A stretch of 9,056 bases of DNA from Bacteroidaceae bacterium (GCA_017466965.1 JAFTTD010000319.1:1-9056); one strand, 5' to 3'; shown: positions 1 through 6,733, numbered from the stretch's first letter. Made by a program: numbers and translations. Notes: generated by a model not told the origin, from the letters alone.

Positions 1-40
1 AAACGCAGGCTCATTTTTACATCAATGAGCCTGCGTTTTT
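1..40. terminator. Intrinsic terminator, perfect 14-bp stem
   Basis: Bases 1-14 and 25-38 are exact reverse complements around a 10-base loop, and a T run follows on the plus strand (36-40). The stem also begins with AAA, so the minus-strand transcript ends in at least three T's at the window edge. The hairpin lies about 34 bases beyond the stop codon of the minus-strand gene at 74-385, so it most likely ends that transcript. It could also serve a plus-strand gene outside the window. Confidence 0.85.
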
Positions 41-73
41 CATCAGATAATTACAATTTGTTTAACAATGCGC

Positions 74-385
74 TTATCTTTTGTCTTCAATACCGTAATT
101 AATCCAAAATTCGGGCAAGACATTAGGCTTGACCATCAATTTCAAACTTTTAGTCCTCATATTGATTTCTGTAAAAACAGCTCTTGCCACTGCTGTTTTT
201 TCAGTCAGCAAAGCACGAAGTTCATCAAGTTCCTTACTTTTCACTGCACCATCATCTGCAAGCGCCAAAAGAGAATCTACGTCCTCTTTTGTGATTCCAT
301 ACTCTCCAACCTTGTCAATGTTGCTGCTGAGTCCGTCAGCCAGCAGGCGTGCCTTGCGCACTGCCTCATCATAAGTTTTTGCCAT
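74..385 (-). CDS. Small helical hypothetical protein (103 aa)
   Basis: This is an uncharacterised 103-residue protein that I do not assign to a named family. It starts MAKTYDEAVRKAR and is rich in Ala, Leu, Glu, Asp and Lys through about residue 75. That pattern suggests amphipathic helices or a short coiled-coil bundle, followed by a tail containing PEFWINYG. There is no signal peptide, membrane segment or cysteine, so it is probably cytoplasmic. Its reality is supported by a promoter upstream at 457-487 and a strong terminator downstream at 1-40, which together make a complete monocistronic unit. The overlapping plus-strand frames are Ser/Phe/Cys-rich shadows. It could be a shortened relative of longer Bacteroidetes helical-bundle proteins, but that is a guess. 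Confidence 0.7.
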   Translation of the reverse strand: MAKTYDEAVRKARLLADGLSSNIDKVGEYGITKEDVDSLLALADDGAVKSKELDELRALLTEKTAVARAVFTEINMRTKSLKLMVKPNVLPEFWINYGIEDKR

Positions 386-456
386 AGCTTTTATAATATG
401 AATGAAAATTTAATTTATATAGCCTTCAACAGATGGATAATTCAATGAAGACTATA

Positions 457-487
457 CAAAAATACTAAAAAGCAACAACAAGAACAA
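457..487 (-). promoter_or_regulatory. Bacteroidetes-type promoter of the 103-aa gene
   Basis: On the minus strand, TTG (487-485) is followed by exactly 20 bases and then TATTTTTG (464-457). This matches the known Bacteroides -33 (TTTG) / -7 (TAnnTTTG) pattern with its usual 19-21 base spacer. Transcription should start near 450-453, giving a leader of about 65 bases before the start codon at 385. Two other promoters in this window use the same spacing. Confidence 0.6.
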
Positions 488-676
488 CTCACCACCCTTA
501 TACTGCCAACGTCTTCTACATTACACAAAATCCTGAAAGACAAACAATTAAACAAGGGTTAAAAATTAATAAATTATTTTATTGACAAGGTTATTTGCAC
601 TCTATTAAAGTCAAATTCAATATTGGAATTACCTCACTCAGAAAGACATTTCATAAGATGTTTTTCTTTCTCCAAA
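488..676. other. AT-rich intergenic region, no gene seen
   Basis: This AT-rich stretch lies between the DUF4419 stop codon and the promoter of the 103-aa gene. It has a near-palindrome at 614-630 (AATTCAAT/ATTGGAATT, one extra G). It also has a weak hairpin at 641-666 (GAAAGACAT/ATGTTTTTC, one G-U pair) that folds well only as plus-strand RNA. Neither has a T run positioned to end the minus-strand sigma/DUF4419 transcript, so no convincing terminator is visible for that operon. Confidence 0.4.
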
Positions 677-2641
677 CTAATCATCTTCATCTTCGTTTGT
701 CCGTACGAACCATCCTATTTTAGGTGTAAGAGTATTGTTTTCGATATTTTCTTCGGCTCCAACAAATCCAGCCACCAGCTCCATTGGTATGTCACTGATA
801 ATAGTGTTGTTACTCATAGGATCTATAATTATATATCTGAAAGCTACTCTGACTCTATCCTCTGGCATATTTTCATCATGTGTTTTTTTATCTAAGGTAT
901 AACCATTTTCATCTGGGAAAAATTTAAGTATCCATCCGTCCAGTTCTGTAGCCATAACAGGAATGCAATCACCGCCTCTCAAGCTGTCAACCCTTTTTTG
1001 CTTCACCATACTTTGCCAAAATCTCTGGTTTACCTCTCCATTAGCAGTACGTACAAACTCTTCCAAAATAGGCTCTATGTCATCAATCCATTCCTTAAAT
1101 CCATATATTCTTAATTCTTTTGCCTTGTCTAATACAAGTTGCCAGTCGGTAACTGTTCCTTTAAGCGTTATACTTGGAATGCCACATGATATATACATTA
1201 CTGCATATTCAAAGTATGATTTAACACTCGCCATTAAGGTAATCTCTGATACAATACGCGATGTGCTTGTTGTAGTGGAAAAATCAGCAGTCATAGTCTT
1301 TGATATATTCCCTTTTGTGTGCAGTTGGATTGAATCGGCAAAATCTTCCATTATAGTTTCCCAATCAGCCTTTTCTGTTAGCAACTCCTTATCTGTTACA
1401 ACTGTCAGTTCTATCTTTCCATCGTGATTCACCAAAAGAGGACGCATTTCTTCTGAATGTTCATTTGCATATCTCGAAAATCCTTGACTAATCAACAACC
1501 AAATCATGTCGGGTGACAATATTAATGACTTATGATTAGCATAGGCCGCAACAATACACTTGAAGAAATTATCCTTACCATAATAGCATAAATTATGTTC
1601 ATCAGCAAAACTTGATGCAACAATATTCACGTTGTCCTTTGTACTCTCGTACGACAAAATATGTTTAGCTACTTCTTCACCGTCCATCATCCTCATGCCA
1701 TAAGATTTTTCTTTCGCTATAGGGGGCAATCCTTCATCTACTGTGAAAGTTATACTATTATCTGTTTTGGTTATTATCTTGTTGCTGCTTGCTAACTGCT
1801 TTGACAAAGAACTGGTATTAAGTTGGTCATGATATGAATTTATTCTCAAAGACTCGTTTTTATACTCGGAAAGTTTATCATATTTGTCTTTTCCTCTTAA
1901 ACTTATGTTATTTGATAATTGCCCACTTATAGTAGTCAGATTTACAGTTGCTTTATTGGCTGCCATGTTACTTTGAACTGATAATGAAACACTGTCCGCT
2001 GATAAGAAAAATTCATTAATGGACAACGTTGGTGTTACAATTGAATCTTTTGTAGTTGACTTTGCCTGCATTCCAATTACAACATCTTCTGATTGTGGCA
2101 CAAGTTTTATAGAGGATGATATATCACTGTTTTTGGAATGTTCTACAATCTTTGTGTGTGTTTGATTCTCTGATTTTAATCGTACAGGTGATGATGACAA
2201 TTCTGAAGTTTTGGCGACTAATGCCATGCTGTCTATCATATTTGCGCCCTCAGAGACCAACAAACCTTTTTGAAGTGAATCCCTTTCTCGTGTCTGCAAT
2301 GATATAGCATTTCTATAATCCTCTGGCGAATTATCTTTTTCCACATTATGAAGAAAGAAGCCTACCAACAAAGCAATGAATGCAGCTATCCCAATATACC
2401 TAAACCATAGTCCTCTATTTTTACGGAGAGCTAACATAGCATCTATATCCTTGTCACTGATTAACGTAGAGTTTTCAGCAAACATCATGAACAAATCCCT
2501 ATACTTATTCCATTCTTCAGGGGAACCATCATAAGATTGGCTAAAAAAATCAGCCAATTCCCTTTCTTCCTCATCAGTTGAAGAAGCCTCATTGTAACGA
2601 TTGAGCAATAGTTCTATGCGTTCCAGCAGTTTCTTGTCCAT
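677..2641 (-). CDS. Anti-sigma-like membrane protein fused to DUF4419
   Basis: A 654-residue single-pass membrane protein, probably the regulator of the ECF sigma factor encoded 6 bases upstream. Residues 1-75 are acidic and helical (MDKKLLERIELLLNRY, then DEEERELADFF), resembling the N-terminal region of Bacteroidetes anti-sigma proteins. Residues 80-98 form one hydrophobic helix preceded by basic RKNR, which predicts an N-terminus-in orientation. Residues 100-300 are a Ser/Thr/Asn/Lys-rich linker. Residues 310-654 match DUF4419: LSPDMIWLLISQGF (375-388), ADFSTTT (452-458), SYFEY (475-479), FWQS (541-544), GGDCIP (556-561) and a closing PKIGWFV (640-646). The DUF4419 region would therefore face the periplasm. 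The domain's function is unknown. Bacteroidetes sigma regulators more often carry a FecR-type domain here, so the pairing is unusual. Base composition is more AT-rich than the peptidase gene to the right. Domain calls are from pattern memory and are strongest for DUF4419. Confidence 0.85.
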   Translation of the reverse strand: MDKKLLERIELLLNRYNEASSTDEEERELADFFSQSYDGSPEEWNKYRDLFMMFAENSTLISDKDIDAMLALRKNRGLWFRYIGIAAFIALLVGFFLHNVEKDNSPEDYRNAISLQTRERDSLQKGLLVSEGANMIDSMALVAKTSELSSSPVRLKSENQTHTKIVEHSKNSDISSSIKLVPQSEDVVIGMQAKSTTKDSIVTPTLSINEFFLSADSVSLSVQSNMAANKATVNLTTISGQLSNNISLRGKDKYDKLSEYKNESLRINSYHDQLNTSSLSKQLASSNKIITKTDNSITFTVDEGLPPIAKEKSYGMRMMDGEEVAKHILSYESTKDNVNIVASSFADEHNLCYYGKDNFFKCIVAAYANHKSLILSPDMIWLLISQGFSRYANEHSEEMRPLLVNHDGKIELTVVTDKELLTEKADWETIMEDFADSIQLHTKGNISKTMTADFSTTTSTSRIVSEITLMASVKSYFEYAVMYISCGIPSITLKGTVTDWQLVLDKAKELRIYGFKEWIDDIEPILEEFVRTANGEVNQRFWQSMVKQKRVDSLRGGDCIPVMATELDGWILKFFPDENGYTLDKKTHDENMPEDRVRVAFRYIIIDPMSNNTIISDIPMELVAGFVGAEENIENNTLTPKIGWFVRTNEDEDD

Positions 2642-2647
2642 TTTATT

Positions 2648-3157
2648 TCATTTTCTTTTGTTATAAATACTCCATAGTTTTTGTCTCGCTTTTGCAACCT
2701 TAGCACGTACAGCAGCCTCGGTAGTGCCAAGCATAGTGGCTATTTCATTATAAGACAAGGCATCAATACCCTTCATTTGCAATATAGCGCGTGCTCCCAC
2801 AGGTAAGCGTTTCATGCACTCTAACATCCGATTTTGCTGCTCTCTTTCTATGAAATTGGTCTCAACAGATGGAACTTCATCTTCACAAATGCCATAAACA
2901 GCATACTTCCTCTTACGAAGAATATCAATACACAAGTTCTTGACAATCCTAACAGCAAAGTACAACAATTCATCCGAATTATCAAATCGTTGACGTGCTA
3001 CCCAACATCGCATTAATGCTTCCTGCACTATATCCTCAGCTTCATCCGCATCGTGTAAAAAAGAAACAGCAGTCAAAACCAAACGTTCTCTAATCCTCAA
3101 CATCGCTTTCTCAAAAGCAATAGCATCAGGGATAAATATAGTGTTCTCTTTTTTCAT
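2648..3157 (-). CDS. ECF RNA polymerase sigma factor (sigma-70 family)
   Basis: A 169-residue extracytoplasmic-function sigma factor of typical length, which would direct RNA polymerase to a small regulon. Region 2 spans about residues 16-84, including DADEAEDIVQEAL (36-48), the core-binding helix region, and NLCIDILRKRK (74-84). Region 4 spans about 107-165, with LPVGARAILQMKG (118-130), then a helix-turn-helix SYNEIATMLGTTEAAVRAKVAKARQKL in which SYNEIA (135-140) and TTEAAVRAKV (145-154) are the two recognition elements. A short non-conserved linker lies at 85-106. The stop codon is 6 bases before the start of the anti-sigma-like DUF4419 gene, so the two are almost certainly co-transcribed and coupled. 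Activity is presumably held off by that membrane partner until a surface signal arrives, which is inferred from gene order. Confidence 0.95.
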   Translation of the reverse strand: MKKENTIFIPDAIAFEKAMLRIRERLVLTAVSFLHDADEAEDIVQEALMRCWVARQRFDNSDELLYFAVRIVKNLCIDILRKRKYAVYGICEDEVPSVETNFIEREQQNRMLECMKRLPVGARAILQMKGIDALSYNEIATMLGTTEAAVRAKVAKARQKLWSIYNKRK

Positions 3158-3211
3158 TTCATTAATAAATTGAACTTTTCTATTAAAACGGAAAAGTCAA
3201 AAAAGCGCACC

Positions 3212-3227
3212 TTTAACAAATGTTAAA
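3212..3227. promoter_or_regulatory. Inverted repeat upstream of the sigma operon
   Basis: TTTAACA (3212-3218) and TGTTAAA (3221-3227) are exact reverse complements separated by two bases. They lie 55-70 bases upstream of the sigma factor start codon, in the only region available for its promoter. No standard TAnnTTTG promoter with the right spacing is visible here. The element may therefore be an operator, or part of an autoregulated ECF promoter. The role is inference. Confidence 0.35.
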
Positions 3228-3252
3228 CAAGCCCAAGCGTATGTCAAAAGAC

Positions 3253-3279
3253 AAAAAAAGGGAGGTTCCCCTCCCCTTT
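3253..3279 (-). terminator. Intrinsic terminator after the S46 peptidase gene
   Basis: Read on the minus strand, GGGAGG, a GGAA tetraloop and CCTCCC form a tight stem (3275-3260). It can extend by a G-U and three A-U pairs into an uninterrupted run of seven T's (3259-3253). It lies about 30 bases past the peptidase stop codon and separates that gene from the sigma operon promoter region. Confidence 0.85.
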
Positions 3280-3305
3280 CTTAGTCTTCATGTTATCATA
3301 TGCTG

Positions 3306-5465
3306 TCACTCCACTATCCTCATTTCCTGGATGAGGTGGCGGCAGTTGCCGAACTTCTCAAGTATGAAGAGGACGTAGCGGATATCGAGGGCTATGCATC
3401 GCTGGAGGTCGTTGTCGAAATTGATGTCGCCACTGAGCGACTCCCAGTTGCCATCGAAGGCACAGCCTATGAGGTTGCCCTCAGCGTCGATGACTGGCGA
3501 ACCAGAGTTTCCGCCCGTAATGTCGTTGGTGGTGAGGAAGCACACTGGCATATCGCCGTTAGGCATTGCGTAACGACCGAAGTCGCGCTCCTGAATGAGG
3601 CTCTTCAGCTTTGAAGGCACTACGAACTCGGCATTCTGCGGATCTTCCTTCTGGAGGATGCCGTCGGTAGTGGTGTAGTACTTATAGTGCACTCCGTCCT
3701 TAGGGTCGTATGACTTCACGGTGCCATAGGTGAGGCGCATTGTGAAGTTGGCGTCAGGATAGGACGGAACGGGGAGTTTCATTTCGTTCAGTCCGCGGAT
3801 GTAAGCCTTGTGGAGCAAGGTGAGCTGTTCGCGGAGTTCTGTGGACTGGCCTGAAAGCTCGGCGTATTTCCTGGCGCAAGAGCTGGTGAAGGCAATCATG
3901 AGGTCGGACTCGATGGCCTTGAGCGTAGGCTTCTTGGCAAACTTGCTGAGGTTCTTTTCGTTAGCCAGAATCGACTTGTCGTACATGTCATCGACGTATG
4001 CATCGATGTTGCCCTTGTACTCCCTGTCTATTGTCTGGAAGAAGTCGGGACGGAGGGCTGGGGCTGTCTTTTCGGCATATACTTTCATCACTGCCTTAGC
4101 CACTCTGCGGTCCACCTCGTGGTCGTAGTCCTTATTATGGATTGAGGCAAAGTTTCTCTTCACGTTCTCGATGGCGGCACTGACTGCCTCCTTGTCGTTC
4201 TTCTTCAGGGCGCTGACCAAATTTTCGAAATAGAGGGATGAGCACTTGAACTCAACAGCCGACATGAAGGCTTCCTTCACGTATGTGGCCTGGAGGGTGA
4301 CAGGCTGTATCTGGGAGATGACGTTGTCAATCTTCTCCACCACTCCTTCGTATTCGGCCTTGCCCTTTGCAAACTCGGCATATCTGCGTTCTGTCTCAGC
4401 CTTGGAACCAAGCACGTCGTTGTCCTTGATAGCCTTGTTCATTCCGATGGAATTTTTCCAGTAGTTGCTGCTGCCGGCAAACTTTGAGGCATACTGTATG
4501 CGTGTCTTGTCGCTTGCAGCCATTGCCTCGCGCAACACTTCGAGACGGGCAGTACGGATGTCGATAAGGGGTTGGTTCTGCGCCTCCATACGCATGCGCA
4601 CTTCGCTTGCTGTGAGGTAACGGCTTGTGGAACCAGGGAATCCCATGATCATGGCATAGTCGCCCTCGTCAAGTCCCTTGATGGATATAGGCAGATACTT
4701 AGGCGTCTTGAGCGGAACATTGTCCTTGCTGTATTCGGCAGGGTTACCGTCCTTGTCGGCATAGATGCGGAACATGGAGAAGTCGCCTGTGTGGCGTGGC
4801 CACATCCAGTTGTCGGTCTCTCCACCGAATTTGCCCACCGACGATGGCGGAGCTGCCACCATGCGCACGTCTGTATATATCTTCATATAGAACATGTAGA
4901 ATTTGTTTCCGGCATAGAAAGGAAGCGCTCTTACGCTGATGCCTTTCTTCCCCCTGAGGTCGCTCTTGGCATACTGCTCGTGGGCAATCTTGTTGAGGAA
5001 GTTGGCTGTCTGAGCAGTGATCTCGTCCACCTCGCCCGACTTTATTCTTGCGTTGACGATGTCGGTAATGTCCTCTATGCGCTCCACAAACTGGAAACGG
5101 AGTCCCGGAGTTGGGAGTTCCTCACTGCGGTTCATGGCCCAGAATCCGTTGGTCAGATAGTCATGCTCCACACTCGAATGCATCTGTATGGAAGAATATC
5201 CGCAATGATGATTTGTCAGTATCAGACCTTCGGGAGAGACGATCTCGCCTGTGCATCCTCCACCGAAGATTCCCACTGCATCCTTGAGTGAGACACCGTT
5301 TGCGTTATACACGTCATCAGCATCAAGTTTCAATCCCCTCTCCTTCATGAGGCTGATGGAGTTCTGCTCCTTCATAAGATTGAGGAGCCACATTCCCTCG
5401 TCAGCATAAGCCGACAGGGAGACAAAAGCGGCGGACAACGCCACCATAAGATTTCTAATTCTCAT
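3306..5465 (-). CDS. dpp7: S46 family dipeptidyl-peptidase, DPP7 type
   Basis: A periplasmic serine exopeptidase that removes dipeptides from the N-terminus of peptides. The 719-residue length is normal for family S46. A signal peptide ([21 protein letters not shown]) with likely cleavage after Ala21 supports this start. The chymotrypsin-like triad is visible as His87 in TNHHC (84-88), Asp228 in RHTGDF (224-229) and Ser654 in GGNSGSP (651-657). Residues known to bind the substrate amino terminus are present: Asn219 and Trp220 in DNWMWPRH, Arg224, and Asp671. The specificity position 18 residues after the catalytic Ser is Gly672 (AFDGNWE). Gly at this site marks DPP7-like enzymes, which prefer hydrophobic residues, whereas DPP11 has Arg there and prefers Asp/Glu. 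The gene lies downstream of the SDR gene across a 251-base repeat array and ends at a strong terminator. Confidence 0.95.
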   Translation of the reverse strand: MRIRNLMVALSAAFVSLSAYADEGMWLLNLMKEQNSISLMKERGLKLDADDVYNANGVSLKDAVGIFGGGCTGEIVSPEGLILTNHHCGYSSIQMHSSVEHDYLTNGFWAMNRSEELPTPGLRFQFVERIEDITDIVNARIKSGEVDEITAQTANFLNKIAHEQYAKSDLRGKKGISVRALPFYAGNKFYMFYMKIYTDVRMVAAPPSSVGKFGGETDNWMWPRHTGDFSMFRIYADKDGNPAEYSKDNVPLKTPKYLPISIKGLDEGDYAMIMGFPGSTSRYLTASEVRMRMEAQNQPLIDIRTARLEVLREAMAASDKTRIQYASKFAGSSNYWKNSIGMNKAIKDNDVLGSKAETERRYAEFAKGKAEYEGVVEKIDNVISQIQPVTLQATYVKEAFMSAVEFKCSSLYFENLVSALKKNDKEAVSAAIENVKRNFASIHNKDYDHEVDRRVAKAVMKVYAEKTAPALRPDFFQTIDREYKGNIDAYVDDMYDKSILANEKNLSKFAKKPTLKAIESDLMIAFTSSCARKYAELSGQSTELREQLTLLHKAYIRGLNEMKLPVPSYPDANFTMRLTYGTVKSYDPKDGVHYKYYTTTDGILQKEDPQNAEFVVPSKLKSLIQERDFGRYAMPNGDMPVCFLTTNDITGGNSGSPVIDAEGNLIGCAFDGNWESLSGDINFDNDLQRCIALDIRYVLFILEKFGNCRHLIQEMRIVE

Positions 5466-5620
5466 TTAAGTTTTTTAGTTTTTAAGTATTTAAGTTTTTG
5501 AGTTTGCTAATTGAGGTTATAAGGCTGAGTTTGAGTTTTTTTAGTTTTTAAGTTAGCGATTTAAGGTTATAAGGCTAAGTTTAAGTTTTTTAGTTCTTGA
5601 GTTCTTAAGTTTTTGAGTTA
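5466..5620. repeat. AGTT octamer repeat array with a 50-bp tandem duplication
   Basis: AGTT (one copy AGTA) recurs every 8 bases at 5469, 5477, 5485, 5493 and 5501. Further copies follow with slightly broken spacing. A 50-base unit is tandemly repeated: 5511-5540 and 5561-5590 agree at 27 of 30 positions, and all three differences are G to A. The array begins one base before the peptidase start codon, so it forms that gene's leader and perhaps part of its promoter region. The segment 5493-5522 is identical to 9027-9056. Confidence 0.85.
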
Positions 5621-5644
5621 GCTATGCCACCCAATGCATTCGTC

Positions 5645-5707
5645 TGAACTCCTGAACTACTGAACTACTGAACTACTAAAAACTTAACTACTTAACTCCT
5701 TAACTCC
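5645..5707. repeat. AACT octamer repeat array (inverted partner)
   Basis: TGAACTCC (5645-5652) is followed by three exact copies of TGAACTAC (5653-5676), a short break (TAAAAAC), then TTAACTAC, TTAACTCC and TTAACTCC (5684-5707). This is the reverse-complement theme of the AGTT array at 5466-5620. The two arrays can pair: TTAAGTTTTT at 5605-5614 matches AAAAACTTAA at 5678-5687. The array ends about 10 bases before the SDR stop codon and could act as a folded 3' end for that transcript. Confidence 0.8.
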
Positions 5708-5716
5708 TGATTAATC

Positions 5717-6463
5717 TCAATTCTTCACCTTCAGTCTTATCCACAATGCTCTGGGGATGAGTCGCCAGAAAGCTACGAGTATTGCATAGCGCCAGTCGAT
5801 GACCGCCACCTTCTTTCTGCGCACTATGGCACGGAATATATGGTGTGCCACTGTAGGCGCATCCATGAGCATCGGATAACGGGTGTCGCGGAGGAGGGCT
5901 GTGGCTACAAAACCCGGACGAATGTCGGTGAAGCATACGTTGACGCCCTCAATGGAAGCAAGCTGTGAGAGAGCTTCGATATATGTGTTCTGAAATCGCT
6001 TTGTTGCCGAATATGCGGGAGCTGCACCAAGCCCCTTTGTTCCGGCAATGGAACTTATGACGGCTATGTGGCCGTGGTCAACTCTCCCCTCTCTTATGCT
6101 GCTCTTGAAATAGTTGAATGCATAATCCACTATACGGGTGAAGCCCTCACAGTTGGTACGCACGGTGGCCAATTCAGTTTCGGGCACAAGATTGCGGTTC
6201 TGATAACCAATGCCACTACTGAGCAGCATGAGGTCCATACCTCCCGTCTTTTCTATCAGGCGCTGCAGGGCGTCTGTTGCGTTCTGCTCTGTGACATCAA
6301 TGCGTTCGCATTCCACTTTGGCCTGCGGATGCTCATCAGCAAAAGAGCAAAGCAAATCTTCGCGTCTGCCTGCAATGCCCACCTTCCATCCGTTCTCAAC
6401 GAAAAGTTTTGCCGTTTCGCGCCCCAGTCCTGAAGTCGCTCCAATGATAATAACTCGTTTCAT
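5717..6463 (-). CDS. Short-chain dehydrogenase/reductase (SDR), 248 aa
   Basis: An NAD(P)-dependent oxidoreductase of the classical SDR type with unknown substrate. Numbering from the chosen start, residues 1-14 hold the cofactor glycine motif (MKRVIIIGATSGLG). AGRRE at 31-35 places arginines after the second beta strand, which suggests NADP(H). The catalytic set is Asn104 (RTNCEG), Ser138 (ISSIAG), Tyr151 and Lys155 (YSATK). SSG replaces the usual NAG structural motif near residue 83. RPGFV follows near 182. The C-terminus carries an aromatic, basic segment (WRYAILVAFWRLIPRALW) that may associate with membrane. An upstream in-frame ATG at 6490 would add nine residues, but it lies upstream of the -7 promoter box, so 6463 is preferred. 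The gene is divergent from the GH43 gene and upstream of the S46 gene on the same strand. Confidence 0.9.
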   Translation of the reverse strand: MKRVIIIGATSGLGRETAKLFVENGWKVGIAGRREDLLCSFADEHPQAKVECERIDVTEQNATDALQRLIEKTGGMDLMLLSSGIGYQNRNLVPETELATVRTNCEGFTRIVDYAFNYFKSSIREGRVDHGHIAVISSIAGTKGLGAAPAYSATKRFQNTYIEALSQLASIEGVNVCFTDIRPGFVATALLRDTRYPMLMDAPTVAHHIFRAIVRRKKVAVIDWRYAILVAFWRLIPRALWIRLKVKN

Positions 6464-6467
6464 GTTG

Positions 6468-6498
6468 CAAATATACCGTTTTTTATTCATTTACTCAA
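6468..6498 (-). promoter_or_regulatory. Promoter of the SDR gene, almost leaderless
   Basis: On the minus strand, TTG (6498-6496), 20 bases, then TATATTTG (6475-6468) fits the Bacteroidetes consensus exactly. Only CAAC separates the -7 box from the ATG at 6463. Transcription should therefore begin within a few bases of the start codon, giving a leaderless or near-leaderless mRNA. This placement decides the start codon of the gene. Confidence 0.65.
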
Positions 6499-6530
6499 CT
6501 TTGGCAGAATGTTGTTTCGTTGTACCCTCT

Positions 6531-6570
6531 TTTAAGTTTATAAGTTTTTGAGGTTGTGAGGTTTTAAGGT
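6531..6570. repeat. Short AGTT/AGGTT octamer array
   Basis: AGTT at 6535 and 6543, AGGTT at 6551 and 6559, and AGG at 6567 recur at exactly 8-base intervals. This is the same repeat family as at 5466-5620 and 9002-9056. It lies in the divergent SDR/GH43 intergenic region, just upstream of the SDR promoter. Confidence 0.65.
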
Positions 6571-6642
6571 AGGCTTCGCCTTCAATCGGCTGCACTCGGC
6601 ATAATCCAAGTAAACTTGATTCTGCTCTCGTTTGCACGATTG
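6571..6642. repeat. Probable interspersed intergenic element
   Basis: This stretch lies between an octamer array and a heptamer array and has no supportable gene. It contains small hairpins such as AGGC/GCCT (6571-6581) and CAAGT/ACTTG (6607-6618). From memory it resembles non-coding sequence dispersed in Prevotella/Bacteroides intergenic regions, but that could not be checked here. The minus-strand frame through it is repeat-derived. Confidence 0.35.
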
Positions 6643-6670
6643 TTCATAATTCATAATTCTTAATTCATAA
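6643..6670. repeat. Heptamer tandem repeat TTCATAA x4
   Basis: Four consecutive 7-base units occur: TTCATAA, TTCATAA, TTCTTAA and TTCATAA, with one mismatch in the third. Repeats of the ATTATGAATT type are common between genes in Bacteroidales. Translated on the minus strand they give the repetitive NYELRIMNYE, a sign of a spurious frame. Confidence 0.8.
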
Positions 6671-6733
6671 TTTAAAACTGAACTCCCGTAACCCAATGTA
6701 ACAAGCTCATAATAAAAATATCCCCTCCCTCTC

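Noticed and set aside
614..666. Possible terminator for the sigma/DUF4419 operon
   Set aside because: The palindrome has no loop or T run, and the neighbouring hairpin folds well only on the opposite strand.
963..1427. Plus-strand 154-residue frame opposite the DUF4419 gene
   Set aside because: Ser/Thr/Val-rich antisense shadow; the minus strand carries the conserved DUF4419 motifs.
4572..5291. Long plus-strand frame (239 residues) opposite the S46 peptidase
   Set aside because: It lies wholly inside a well-supported gene, has no recognisable domain, and is rich in His, Cys and Val as expected of an antisense shadow.
5645..5707. Possible CRISPR array
   Set aside because: The units are 8 bases long with no spacers between them and no cas genes nearby; this is a simple tandem repeat.
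5700..5936. Minus-strand 78-residue frame overlapping the SDR C-terminus
   Set aside because: It overlaps the SDR gene in another frame, is rich in His, Ser and Pro, and ends in repeat sequence.
6461..6490. Upstream ATG (6490) as start of the SDR gene
   Set aside because: The -7 promoter box lies between this ATG and the one at 6463, and the extra nine residues (MNKKRYICN) precede the normal SDR beginning.
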